From contig JBKHDD010000061.1 of NCBI GenBank assembly GCA_046541515.1, forward strand, positions 1 to 23,551: a DNA stretch of 23,551 bases. The letters are read 5' to 3'. The position numbers and the translations under genes are program-made. The notes under the pieces are model-generated. The model was given only the letters and a program-made list of their open reading frames with translations. It searched no databases and was not told the DNA's origin. How positions within the stretch are numbered: position 1 is the stretch's first letter; each line of letters opens with the position of its first letter. Below, piece by piece: positions 1-8,699 of the stretch. The stretch is from CAYFVR01 sp046541515. Its GTDB lineage: Bacteria > Desulfobacterota > Desulfobacteria > Desulfobacterales > Desulfococcaceae.

Positions 1-1041
1 GCAGTAGAAGGTCCAGTCGATCTTCAGCGGGGTGCAGAGCAGCCGCTTGCCCGCATCTTCGGGCTGCGGAATCTTGTCGAAGATGGTCTGGGCTTCGAAC
101 ATGCCGTAGAAATCGCCGACGCCGGCGTGGTCGCGGCCGATGATCATGCGGGAGCATCCGTAGTTCTGGCGGAACGTGGCGTGGAGCAGGCCCTCGCGGG
201 GACCGGCGTAGCGCATGTCCAGCGGATAGCCGCCCTGCACGATGTTCTTCTCCACGAAGTAGTTCTTCACCAGCGCGTCGATGCAGGCCACGCGGACTTC
301 GGCGGGGATGTCGCCGGGCTTCAGGTTGCCGACCAGGGAGTGGATGTATACGCCGTCGCAAACGTCGGCCGCGATCTTGGCCAAGTGCTCGTGAGACCGG
401 TGCATGGGGTTCCGGAGCTGCAGGGCCGCCACTTCCTTCCAGCCGCGCTCTTCAAAAATCTTCCGGGACTCGGACGGGCGCTGATAGATGCCCGGGTACT
501 TGACGGGATATTCGCCTTCGCTGAGCACTTTCACGGGGCCGGCCAGGTTGTATTTGCCCTGGGCCATGACCATCTGCACCCCCGGGTGGTCATCCAGAGC
601 CTTGGCCATGAAGTCTCCCTGGGAGTCTTCGCCTTCGCCCTTGTAGACCATCTCGCATTCCCACTTCTTGTCCTCTTCGGTCATCTCGAATTTTTCGGTG
701 ACCTTCATGGTGGCGTACAGCTCGCCCCCGTTGTACAGCGCGATTTCGTCGCCTTCCTTGATGTCCTCGTCGTTGGTGTCCAGGGTCACCGGAACGGGCC
801 AGAAGGTGCCGTCGGCCATCAGGAAATTTTCACAAACGCCTTTCCAGTCGGCCTTGGTCATGAAGCCGTCCAGCGGGCTAAAGCCGCCGATGCCCATCAT
901 GATGAGGTCGCCCTTGGCGCGGTTGGAAATCTCAAGTTTTTTCAAGTCCTTGGCTTTTTTCTTTTCCGCTTCCAGTTCGGCGCCTTCCAGCAAGCAACAG
1001 ACCAGGCCTTTTCCGCCATGGGGAGGTACGAGTTGGGACAT
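1..1041 (-). CDS. sat: Sulfate adenylyltransferase (ATP sulfurylase), 3' end cut by the window edge
   Basis: Converts ATP and sulfate to adenylyl sulfate (APS) and pyrophosphate in the cytoplasm, the activation step of sulfate reduction. The minus-strand translation gives 347 codons with no stop; family members are roughly 400-430 residues, so the C-terminal part lies outside the window. Visible family motifs are QLRNPMHRSHEHL from about residue 208 (nucleotide-binding HxxH region) and GRDHAGVGDFYG from about residue 302. An N-terminal Lys/Glu-rich stretch and FSPLDGFM follow the family pattern. The start ATG at 1041 is preceded by AAGGAGA at a good distance. No APS kinase domain is seen in the part present. 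The homo-oligomeric type shared by sulfate reducers is the best match. A sulfur-oxidiser using Sat in reverse cannot be excluded from this gene alone. Confidence 0.95.
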   Translation of the reverse strand, partial: MSQLVPPHGGKGLVCCLLEGAELEAEKKKAKDLKKLEISNRAKGDLIMMGIGGFSPLDGFMTKADWKGVCENFLMADGTFWPVPVTLDTNDEDIKEGDEIALYNGGELYATMKVTEKFEMTEEDKKWECEMVYKGEGEDSQGDFMAKALDDHPGVQMVMAQGKYNLAGPVKVLSEGEYPVKYPGIYQRPSESRKIFEERGWKEVAALQLRNPMHRSHEHLAKIAADVCDGVYIHSLVGNLKPGDIPAEVRVACIDALVKNYFVEKNIVQGGYPLDMRYAGPREGLLHATFRQNYGCSRMIIGRDHAGVGDFYGMFEAQTIFDKIPQPEDAGKRLLCTPLKIDWTFYC

Positions 1042-1144
1042 GGAATTTGTCTCCTTTCCAAATGGTTTGCGTAAAAAGTGAAACGCTTCGCGCGAGTCGC
1101 CTTCGGCGACGGTATACCATTTTCATTGGTTTCAAAGAGGTACC

Positions 1145-1172
1145 CTTTAATCGGACAAGCGATCTTTGTCAA
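1145..1172 (-). promoter_or_regulatory. Candidate sigma-70 promoter for sat
   Basis: On the minus strand a perfect TTGACA lies at 1172-1167. It is followed after 16 nt by TTAAAG at 1150-1145. This would give a leader of about 100 nt before the sat ATG at 1041, containing a 6-bp hairpin (GTCGCC, loop TTC, GGCGAC) at 1096-1110. The -10 is poor but matches in shape the TTAAAC of the candidate promoter at 11460-11487. This is an inference from sequence pattern only. Confidence 0.5.
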
Positions 1173-1183
1173 GCGTTAATGAA

Positions 1184-1198
1184 CGGTCCGCCGGACCG
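1184..1198. promoter_or_regulatory. 15-nt palindrome upstream of the sat promoter (possible operator)
   Basis: CGGTCCG, one central C, then CGGACCG: a perfect 7-bp inverted repeat. It sits just upstream of the sat -35 box and about 150 nt upstream of the divergent acyl-CoA ligase. The position suits a regulator binding between the divergent genes. No regulator is identified, and GC-rich palindromes can arise by chance. Confidence 0.3.
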
Positions 1199-1290
1199 CC
1201 CACGCCCAAAGAAGCGCTTGGAATCGGTGGGGAAAATATGATAGAAGGGACGGATTTTTGAAGAAATCATTCGATCCGATCGCCGGCTCT

Positions 1291-1310
1291 GGTCGCCGGC
1301 CTCGGCGACC
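1291..1310 (+). promoter_or_regulatory. Hairpin in the leader of the first acyl-CoA ligase
   Basis: A perfect 8-bp stem (GGTCGCCG, loop GCCT, CGGCGACC) lies about 40 nt before the start codon at 1352. A competing stem can form between GCCGGC at 1282-1287 and GCCGGC at 1295-1300, so the two folds are mutually exclusive. No T-run follows, so it is not a typical terminator. A regulatory role is speculative. Confidence 0.3.
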
Positions 1311-1351
1311 ATTTCCGAACGCTCGTTTCGGGACCGAGGAAGGAGGACAAC

Positions 1352-3025
<1,674 letters not shown>

Positions 3026-3232
3026 ATGGCCGGGAAGGAAGGCAGTGCCTTTGGTTTCCGACGAGAGGGCGCATGTCATGCGCCTTCGGCCCGTCCGGCG
3101 CCGTCGCTCATCTGGAATCCCAACGTGATCCGCCCGGGAGTTTTGACGAGGCGATTCCCGACCGGGCAACGGGGAACGTTGCCGGCGTTGCGGAGGTCCG
3201 AGACGCTCGATTTTCCACGATTCACGTTCAAG

Positions 3233-3259
3233 GTTCCATCCGTTCCACCCGTTCCATCG
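3233..3259 (+). repeat. Three tandem 9-nt units (GTTCCATCC type)
   Basis: The units are GTTCCATCC, GTTCCACCC and GTTCCATCG, directly adjacent in a non-coding stretch and followed by a T-rich segment. Too short to call a microsatellite of known function. It may be part of a dispersed intergenic element. Confidence 0.45.
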
Positions 3260-3288
3260 GTTTTGTTTCGAGCATTTTGCGGAATTCC

Positions 3289-3307
3289 GGCGGGCGGATC
3301 GCCCGCC
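3289..3307 (+). promoter_or_regulatory. Hairpin 44 nt before the second acyl-CoA ligase
   Basis: GGCGGGC, loop GGATC, GCCCGCC: seven perfect G/C pairs. It could insulate the second ligase from read-through or sit in its leader. No T-run follows, so an intrinsic terminator is not supported. Confidence 0.3.
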
Positions 3308-3350
3308 GTGCCCGGCAACCACCCAAAATAACGGCACACGGGAGGATTCG

Positions 3351-4994
3351 ATGGTAGAAAAAACGTTCCAGCCCGGCGAACATTTCGCCTATCCGCTCAT
3401 CGTCAAACAGTTGCTCCGGACGCCGCTGATTTACGCGCCCGAGCAGGAAATCGTCTACCGGGACAAGCGGCGCATCACCTATCTGGAGCTGCGGGACCGG
3501 ATCGGTCGGCTGGCCTCGGCGCTTTCCGGCCTGGGGGTGAAGCCCGGCGAGGTGGTGGCGATGTTCGACTACGACAGCAACCGCTACCTGGAGGCGTTTT
3601 TCGCCGTGCCGATGATGGGCGCGGTGCTGCAAACGGTCAACTGGCGGCTGTCGGCGGAGCAGATTCGCTACACCCTGAACCACGCCGAAGCCCGCGTCAT
3701 CGTCATCAACTCCGATTTTCTGCCCATTCTGGACGCGCTGCGGGACGGCCTGGAGACGGTCCGGAAGGTCGTGGTCATCGAGGAGGACGGCCCCGCCCCG
3801 GCGGACGCCAAGGTGGACGGGACCTACGAGGGGCTTCTGGCCGAGGCCGATTCCGGCTTCGATTTTCCCGACCTGGACGAAAACACCAAAGCGACCACGT
3901 TCTACACCACCGGCACCACCGGCGACCCCAAAGGCGTTCACTTCACCCACCGACAGCTCGTGCTGCACACCCTTTCCGTGGGCATGGCGCTGAGCAGCTA
4001 CGAAACCCTCGGCCGCTTCCGCTCCAACGACGTCTACATGCCCATCACCCCGATGTTCCACGTCCACGCCTGGGGCGTGCCCTACATCGCCAGCCTGCTG
4101 GGGGTAAAGCAGGTCTACCCGGGCAAGTACGAGCCGCCCACGCTGCTCAAGCTCATCAAAGACGAAGGCGTCACCTTCTCCCACTGCGTGCCCACCATCC
4201 TCCAAATGCTGGTCAACAGCCCCGAGGCCAAGGAGATGGACCTTTCCAACTGGAAGGTCATCATCGGCGGCGCGAAAATGCCCCGGGGGCTGGCGGTGGC
4301 GGCCCGGGAATTGGGAATCACCGTCTACACCGGCTACGGCATGTCGGAAACCTGCCCGATCATCAGCCTGGGCATGCCCAAGGCCCACATGGCCGACTGG
4401 GACGACGACCGGCTGCTGGACGTGGTGCTGAAAACCGGCATTCCGGTCCCGCTGGTGGAGTTCGAGGTGGTGGACGCCGACGACGAACCGCTGCCCCACG
4501 ACGGGGTGACCACCGGCGAGGTGGTCTTCCGGGCGCCCTGGCTGACCAAGGACTACTTCAAGGCGCCGGACCGAACCGCCGAGCTGTGGCGGAGCGGCTG
4601 GCTCCACAGCGGCGACGTGGGACATATCGATCCCGAGGGCTATCTCCAGATTACCGACCGCATCAAGGACGTGATCAAAACCGGCGGCGAGTGGGTCTCT
4701 TCCCTGGATTTGGAGAACCTGATGAGCCAGCACCCGGCCGTGCTGGAATCGGCGGCCATCGGCGTGCCGGACGAAAAATGGGGCGAACGGCCGATGATGC
4801 TGGTGGTCGTCCGGCCGGAACGGCGGGAAGCGGTGACGGCCGACGACCTGCACGCCCACATGAAACAGGCGGCCGCCGAGGGGAAGTTGCCCAAGTACGG
4901 CGTCCCGGACCGCTACGAACTGGTGGACGAAATCCCCAAAACCAGCGTGGGCAAGCTGGATAAAAAGGTGATGCGGGCCCATTATCAGCAGTGA
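3351..4994 (+). CDS. AMP-forming fatty-acid-CoA ligase (canonical)
   Basis: Activates a carboxylic acid, probably a medium- or long-chain fatty acid, to acyl-AMP and then acyl-CoA in the cytoplasm, feeding beta-oxidation. At 547 aa it is normal for the family. All core motifs are intact: the P-loop TTGTTGDPKG at 186-195, PMFHVHAWG, YGMSET, WLHSGDVG, DRIKDVIKTGGEW, and the C-terminal catalytic Lys in KTSVGK (K535). It is strongly similar to the gene before it (shared YPLIVKQLLRTPL / YPLLIRHLLRTPL N-termini and PMFHV-AWG), so the pair is a tandem duplication. The start ATG at 3351 has GGAGG 5 nt upstream. Substrate chain length cannot be read from sequence. Confidence 0.93.
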   Translation: MVEKTFQPGEHFAYPLIVKQLLRTPLIYAPEQEIVYRDKRRITYLELRDRIGRLASALSGLGVKPGEVVAMFDYDSNRYLEAFFAVPMMGAVLQTVNWRLSAEQIRYTLNHAEARVIVINSDFLPILDALRDGLETVRKVVVIEEDGPAPADAKVDGTYEGLLAEADSGFDFPDLDENTKATTFYTTGTTGDPKGVHFTHRQLVLHTLSVGMALSSYETLGRFRSNDVYMPITPMFHVHAWGVPYIASLLGVKQVYPGKYEPPTLLKLIKDEGVTFSHCVPTILQMLVNSPEAKEMDLSNWKVIIGGAKMPRGLAVAARELGITVYTGYGMSETCPIISLGMPKAHMADWDDDRLLDVVLKTGIPVPLVEFEVVDADDEPLPHDGVTTGEVVFRAPWLTKDYFKAPDRTAELWRSGWLHSGDVGHIDPEGYLQITDRIKDVIKTGGEWVSSLDLENLMSQHPAVLESAAIGVPDEKWGERPMMLVVVRPERREAVTADDLHAHMKQAAAEGKLPKYGVPDRYELVDEIPKTSVGKLDKKVMRAHYQQ

Positions 4995-5006
4995 TGGAAA
5001 TGGATT

Positions 5007-5045
5007 GGCGCGGGATTTCCCGCTTTGTGCGGGGGATTCCGCGCC
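5007..5045 (+). terminator. Interrupted stem-loop after the second acyl-CoA ligase
   Basis: An outer 7-bp stem (GGCGCGG with CCGCGCC), an internal loop, then an inner 5-bp stem (CCCGC, loop TTTGT, GCGGG). It begins 12 nt after the stop codon, a typical position for a 3' end structure. There is no immediate U-tract, only pyrimidine-rich sequence further on, so intrinsic termination is uncertain. Confidence 0.35.
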
Positions 5046-5096
5046 GGTTCGATTGTCTTCCTTTACCGCCCCCAAAGCCATAGGAGTCCAGCGGGA

Positions 5097-5125
5097 TTGC
5101 ATACTTTGCCTGAAATCCATATTTT
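5097..5125 (+). promoter_or_regulatory. Weak candidate promoter for the HNH gene pair
   Basis: TTGCAT at 5097-5102 and TATTTT at 5120-5125 are separated by 17 nt in a locally AT-rich stretch, about 60 nt before the first gene of the pair. Both boxes match consensus only partly. Offered as the best candidate in the gap. Confidence 0.25.
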
Positions 5126-5185
5126 TCATTGATTCCGCCCCAGATAAATCTTGGCGGGAAACCGCACTCCGAGGAGGAGGCGCCT

Positions 5186-5536
5186 ATGGTTCAAATGACA
5201 GTACAGCTTTCGGATGAGATGGCCGAACGCTGCCGGGCCGCCGGTCCTTGGTTGTCAACCGTGATCGAGCTGAGTCTTCACGGTTTCAAAACCCCGGCCT
5301 CCGCGATTGCCTCCGAAATGATCGAATTTCTATGCGGAAGTCCCGATCCGGATGAAATTACCGCTTTTCACGCATCCGAATCGGCACAATCGCGTCTGCG
5401 TCGCCTGCTGGCGCTGAATGAGGCCGGTATTCTTTCGGTGGCGGAAAAATCCGAATTGGATGAATTGCAGCGGCTGGAGCACATGATCGTCATGCTCAAA
5501 GTCCGCGCAAAAATGAATCCGAGGAGCCGTAATTGA
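5186..5536 (+). CDS. Conserved-looking small protein coupled to an HNH nuclease, function unknown
   Basis: 116 aa, with no catalytic family recognised. It begins MVQMTVQLSDEMAERC, then a hydrophobic/helical segment, and has a Leu/Glu/Arg-rich helical C-terminus around LLALNEAGILS and LDELQRLEHM that could form a coiled coil or dimer interface. The start at 5186 is chosen because a strong GAGGAGGAGG lies just upstream; a longer TTG start at 5129 lacks a site. Its TGA stop overlaps the TTG start of the HNH gene, implying translational coupling. From memory, small proteins of this kind sit upstream of stand-alone HNH genes in several phyla. The arrangement resembles an antitoxin or specificity partner placed before an effector, but that role is inferred only from gene order. 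Confidence 0.7.
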   Translation: MVQMTVQLSDEMAERCRAAGPWLSTVIELSLHGFKTPASAIASEMIEFLCGSPDPDEITAFHASESAQSRLRRLLALNEAGILSVAEKSELDELQRLEHMIVMLKVRAKMNPRSRN

Positions 5537-5940
5537 CGGCCTCCGTACCGGCCTCTTTGCGGAAAATGGTGGCCGAGCGGGCAGGGAACCGCTGTGAATA
5601 CTGTCTCCTGCCACAGGCGCTCGCTCTCCATATGCATGAACCGGATCATATTGTTCCCATTCAGCATGGAGGCCATACGGACAAGGACAATCTCGCTTTG
5701 TCCTGTATGCGCTGCAACCGTTTCAAAGGTCCGAATATCGGTCCATTCGACCCTGAAACCGGAAACCTTGTTCCTTTTTTCGATCCTCGGCGGCAGAAAT
5801 GGAGCGATCATTTTATGGAGGAAAATGCTCAAATCATTCCGTTGACTGCCGAGGCAAGGGTAACGTTGAAAATATTCCGTTTTAACGACGAAGAACGGGT
5901 GACGGAACAGGAAGGTATGATAGAGGCCGGTTTGTTCTGA
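5533..5940 (+). CDS. Stand-alone HNH endonuclease
   Basis: 135-aa metal-dependent nuclease of the HNH (beta-beta-alpha metal) fold. Visible are zinc-ribbon cysteines C21/C24 (RCEYC) and C58/C61 (SCMRCN), the catalytic-type DHIVPIQHGG at 38-47 with D38-H39 and H45, the Asn in DNL at about 53, and CNRFKG at 61-66. Residues 67-135 carry a family-like tail (PETGNLVPFFDPR, then LTAEARVTL). The start TTG at 5533 overlaps the stop of the preceding gene, with GGAG 8 nt upstream. An internal ATG at residue 12 would leave the HNH core intact but removes a family-like N-terminus. It may act in defence, DNA processing or as a toxin-like effector with the upstream protein. The target is not visible. Confidence 0.87.
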   Translation: MTASVPASLRKMVAERAGNRCEYCLLPQALALHMHEPDHIVPIQHGGHTDKDNLALSCMRCNRFKGPNIGPFDPETGNLVPFFDPRRQKWSDHFMEENAQIIPLTAEARVTLKIFRFNDEERVTEQEGMIEAGLF

Positions 5941-6146
5941 GAAGTTTTCACGATGCAGAAGCCGGCGCCTGTCGTGCCTTTTCACTCCTCGCCCCCATTC
6001 CGCAGCTTCCCAAATCGCGAGTCCTCGAAGACCGCGATCCACAGGCGCCCACAGACAGAACGCGCCGATGGTCAGATGGGTTCCATAACGGCGCCCAACT
6101 CGCCACCACCCACTTTCTCAATCTCACCCTTCACCAAGGAGATCAC

Positions 6147-7046
6147 ATGGCGATTGCGAGCACGGCCTTGGTGGCCTTGGCGGCGTTGTTCTGGGGCTTG
6201 TCGGGCGGGATCGGGGCCATTCTCATGGCCGACGGATGGGACGCCTTCGTGGTGTCGTTCTACCGGGGGGCCATCGGGTTGCTGGTCGTTCTCGTCTGGC
6301 TGGCGTTGCGCCCGGGCGGCAGCGGATTGGCCATCGGCCGAATGTGGTTCTGGTCGGCGGTGGCCGGTCTCGGCGTGGCCGGCAACTTTTCGTTTTATTT
6401 CGTGAGCATCGCCGAGGGCAGCGTCGCGGTGGCGGCCACCTTGATGTACTGCGCGCCCATTTTCGTCTATCTCTTGTCCTTCGCGCTCAAGCTCGAAAGC
6501 GCCACCCCGATGAAATGGGCCGCGATTGCGGTGGTGATGATTGGGATCGTGTTGCTCACGCGCATTTACGACGTCGGCGCGGGCGGCGTGACGCCCATCG
6601 GCGTGGGGGCGGGGCTGCTGGCCGGATTCTCCTACGCGGTATTTATTTTCGGCTTCAAGTATGCGGCCCCCCACGGCAGCCCCCAGGCGATTCTCGTGAT
6701 CGCCTTCGCGGCGCTTGCCGCCATCCTCGTCTGGCCCGGCGACGCCGATCAGATCGTCGCGGTCTTGAGCGCGCCGGATTGGCCCTTGTTCGCGGCGTTG
6801 GGGGTGTTCGGCGCGGGGTTGTCGTTCGTTCTTTACATCGTCGGCCTGAATCACACCGCGCCGGCCGTGGCATCCATTGTGGCCATGGTGGAACCCGTCA
6901 CCGCGGCGCTGTTCGGCGTCCTGGTTTTGAATGAGACCCTGGTGGGTATGCAAATCTTCGGCATGGGATTGATTTTGGTCACGGTGACCGCGATGAGCGT
7001 ATATCCAGGCGCCCGGGGGGCCAGTTCCGATTTGCCGTTTGGTTGA
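6147..7046 (+). CDS. EamA/DMT-family transporter
   Basis: 299-aa inner-membrane protein of the drug/metabolite transporter superfamily. About ten hydrophobic segments are arranged as two EamA repeats (roughly residues 5-137 and 150-285). The typical end-of-repeat pattern is seen: SVAVAATLMYCAPIFVYLL in repeat one and APAVASIVAMVEPVTAALF, then LNETL, in repeat two. Likely exports or exchanges small metabolites; the substrate cannot be predicted. The start ATG at 6147 follows CAAGGAGATCAC. It is flanked by apparently unrelated accessory genes and its GC content is higher than theirs, so it may be an older chromosomal gene between insertions. Confidence 0.9.
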   Translation: MAIASTALVALAALFWGLSGGIGAILMADGWDAFVVSFYRGAIGLLVVLVWLALRPGGSGLAIGRMWFWSAVAGLGVAGNFSFYFVSIAEGSVAVAATLMYCAPIFVYLLSFALKLESATPMKWAAIAVVMIGIVLLTRIYDVGAGGVTPIGVGAGLLAGFSYAVFIFGFKYAAPHGSPQAILVIAFAALAAILVWPGDADQIVAVLSAPDWPLFAALGVFGAGLSFVLYIVGLNHTAPAVASIVAMVEPVTAALFGVLVLNETLVGMQIFGMGLILVTVTAMSVYPGARGASSDLPFG

Positions 7047-7270
7047 GTCGCTTTCTGGCCGACACCGCCACTTTTTCATGACGGCTATTGACAAAAAATC
7101 GGCTACTTGCCACGAATAGAAGCAACTTCAGACAAGCTAGTGCCTCCGATCAGGCATTCTTAGGCTCGTTTTTGGTTTGTCGTTAACCGGCAGATGATCG
7201 GCGACGCTCGTCCCCTCGAAGGGGGGATTTTCTATCAACTTTCCGGGGGTCACAAAAAGGTAAAAATGCG

Positions 7271-7528
7271 ATGACCACCCATCAGCTTACCATTCCTTAT
7301 TCGGAAGACTTGCTGCTCTCTTTGAAGTCGAGTCCGGAACATTTTGAAGCGGAAGCACGTCTGCTGCTTGTGGTGAAACTCTATGAGCAAGGCCGCATCA
7401 GCACTGGTATGGCCGCCCAGTTGGCCGGGATGGAAAGGGTCGCCTTTATGTTCGAGTTGGCCAAATTCGATTTGTCGCCAATTGGTGTTGACCCGGATGA
7501 GTTGGAAGATGATTTTGCCAACGCCTAA
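7271..7528 (+). CDS. UPF0175-family protein (probable antitoxin)
   Basis: 85 aa. The pattern LTIPYSEDLLLSL, then EAEARLLLVVKLYEQGRIS, GMAAQLAGMERVAFMFELAKF matches UPF0175, a small helix-turn-helix-like family usually found as the antitoxin before a DUF3368 PIN-domain toxin. The start ATG at 7271 is preceded by an AAGG-like site. The downstream frame overlaps its 3' end and begins with a recognisable DUF3368 N-terminus that then decays, so the antitoxin appears to be an orphan. It sits at the start of a locally AT-richer segment. Confidence 0.82.
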   Translation: MTTHQLTIPYSEDLLLSLKSSPEHFEAEARLLLVVKLYEQGRISTGMAAQLAGMERVAFMFELAKFDLSPIGVDPDELEDDFANA

Positions 7529-7745
7529 CGAATCGGGTTTGGTCATCAGCAACGCGACCCCGATCTATTTCCTTGTCCTTATTGGCCAGATTGAACTGCC
7601 GCAAAAGCCATTGGGTAAAGGAGTTGTCCCACTCGAAGCAGAAGCGGAAAGGACCCAAATTTGGAAAAAATATGCCCAATCCCTCCGCACCTTTGCTCCC
7701 GTGCACCCAAGAAGGCGAGAATTTCAGGGCTTTACGTTTTTATGA
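7509..7745 (+). pseudogene. Remnant of a DUF3368 (PIN-like) toxin gene
   Basis: Beginning with an ATG at 7509 that overlaps the UPF0175 gene, the frame reads LVISNATPIYFLVLIGQ, then IELPQKPLGKGVVP. This corresponds to the start of DUF3368 proteins (V-S-D/N-A-T-P, A-x-I-G-x-L-x-L-L, F-G-x-x-x-I-P). After about 45 residues the similarity stops, and the frame ends at 7745 with 78 codons in total; full proteins are about 150-170 aa. The rest of the PIN fold, including later acidic residues, is absent. The call rests on motif memory; an alignment would settle it. Confidence 0.6.
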
Positions 7746-7754
7746 AGATTTGAC

Positions 7755-8402
7755 ATGACGCCTCCCGCCGCAGAAAGATTGGCCGAATTTGTTCGGAACT
7801 TGCCTGAATTCGTGATCTATGAGGTGATGGATGGGAATTATAATCACATTGGGGCAACAGTCGCAGATGCCATTCTGCAATCGAACAATAACTACAAACG
7901 CAACGTTAAACCAAGGATTGATCGGATTCTTAACCGGTATCCAAACGCAAGTACCACAAGCTCCGTGGTAAATCTTTTACACCTTGTTCAAGCCACGGAA
8001 TTTCTTGGATGGAAGGGAACTGATCGCGCTGACCGTTTTGTTGAAGTTTTGAATCTGTTCGCCGCGGAAGGTATCGAGGACGAAAAGGATTTGCGGGATT
8101 GGCTGTCATTGGAATCCAATTTGCCGAAGCTACGAAACATCCGAGGGATTGGTCCCAAAACCCTTGACTACTTCAAGATTCTTGTGGGCTTTTCTACAAG
8201 TGCCATAGACAGGCATCTCCTCCAATTTCTTAAAATGGCCGGGATAGACTCGTGCGGCTACGTCGATGCTCAATCCATCATTAATGCGGCTGCTGACAAC
8301 CTTGGTGTTGATCGAGCCCATTTCGACCACAGCATTTGGCAATTCATGAGCCGAAGACCGACTACCTCGAAATTGGGCAAATGCCATGGACATCGGTCTT
8401 GA
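7755..8402 (+). CDS. Helix-hairpin-helix DNA glycosylase-like protein
   Basis: 215 aa. The C-terminal half carries an HhH-GPD-like core: LRNIRGIGPKTLDYFKIL (126-143) resembles the endonuclease III hairpin L-P-G-V-G-x-K-T, with K135 at the position of the catalytic Lys. It is followed 17 residues later by AIDRHLL with D152 at the position of the catalytic Asp. Spacing is close to that of endonuclease III (Lys120/Asp138). There is no C-terminal cysteine cluster, so no 4Fe-4S. The N-terminal 80 residues are helical and less typical. Probable role: base-excision glycosylase/AP lyase or a related DNA-binding protein. It starts 9 nt after the toxin remnant with a weak ribosome site. Base composition is AT-richer than most of the window, suggesting transfer. 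Confidence 0.68.
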   Translation: MTPPAAERLAEFVRNLPEFVIYEVMDGNYNHIGATVADAILQSNNNYKRNVKPRIDRILNRYPNASTTSSVVNLLHLVQATEFLGWKGTDRADRFVEVLNLFAAEGIEDEKDLRDWLSLESNLPKLRNIRGIGPKTLDYFKILVGFSTSAIDRHLLQFLKMAGIDSCGYVDAQSIINAAADNLGVDRAHFDHSIWQFMSRRPTTSKLGKCHGHRS

Positions 8403-8486
8403 GGTTTGGGTCTTGTTCGGGATTAAAACAAGGCACGAAGGTTAACAGTGAAATGTTTGGAGCCATTTTCGAAGGGGAGACCTCTG

Positions 8487-8699
8487 ATGAAAGCCTACCG
8501 CGTCGAAAAGGAGATTGCGGCGGACGGCGTGCTGCAACTCGATGCCCTGCCTTTCCTGGCGGGAGAGCGGGTTGAAATCATCATTTTGACCCGAGAAGAA
8601 AACCACAAAGGGAGTCCCGCATCCATTCGGGGAAAAGTGCTGAAATATATCGACCCGGCCGAGCCAGTTGCCGAAGGCGATTGGGACGCGATGCGATGA
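8487..8699 (+). CDS. vapB: VapB-type antitoxin
   Basis: 70 aa, starting MKAYRVEKEIAADGVLQLDALPF, then LAGERVEIIIL: an AbrB/DUF2281-like N-terminal DNA-binding strand pattern followed by a C-terminal tail (SIRGKVLKYIDP...DWDAMR) of the kind that wraps the toxin. The ATG at 8487 is chosen because GAAGGGGAGA precedes it; an upstream ATG at 8448 lacks a site. The stop overlaps the toxin start by four bases (ATGA). Likely autoregulates the pair and neutralises the PIN nuclease below. Confidence 0.82.
   Translation: MKAYRVEKEIAADGVLQLDALPFLAGERVEIIILTREENHKGSPASIRGKVLKYIDPAEPVAEGDWDAMR

Larger units (their letters stand above)
3026..3350 (+). other. Intergenic region between the two acyl-CoA ligases
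   Basis: About 325 nt with no credible gene. The open frame starting right after the upstream stop has no family features and a low-complexity Pro/Arg/Ser composition. The region holds a near-palindrome GGCGCATG-T-CATGCGCC at 3068-3084, three consecutive 9-mers of the form GTTCCAYCS at 3233-3259, and a perfect 7-bp hairpin GGCGGGC-GGATC-GCCCGCC at 3289-3307. No U-tract follows either hairpin. The ribosome-binding site GGAGG for the next gene is at about 3341-3345. Confidence 0.6.

Noticed and set aside
127..1074. Long plus-strand open frame over the sat gene
   Set aside because: It is antisense to sat, whose minus-strand translation has clear ATP-sulfurylase motifs; the plus frame has no family pattern.
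3026..3331. 101-codon plus frame starting right after the first ligase stop
   Set aside because: Low-complexity Pro/Arg/Ser translation across tandem units and hairpins, no ribosome site; treated as non-coding.
3228..5129. 633-codon minus-strand frame
   Set aside because: Antisense to the canonical acyl-CoA ligase; His/Val/Gly-rich composition typical of antisense frames in GC-rich genes.
7088..7120. TTGACA as a promoter for the UPF0175 gene
   Set aside because: No acceptable -10 at 16-18 nt and about 180 nt from the gene.
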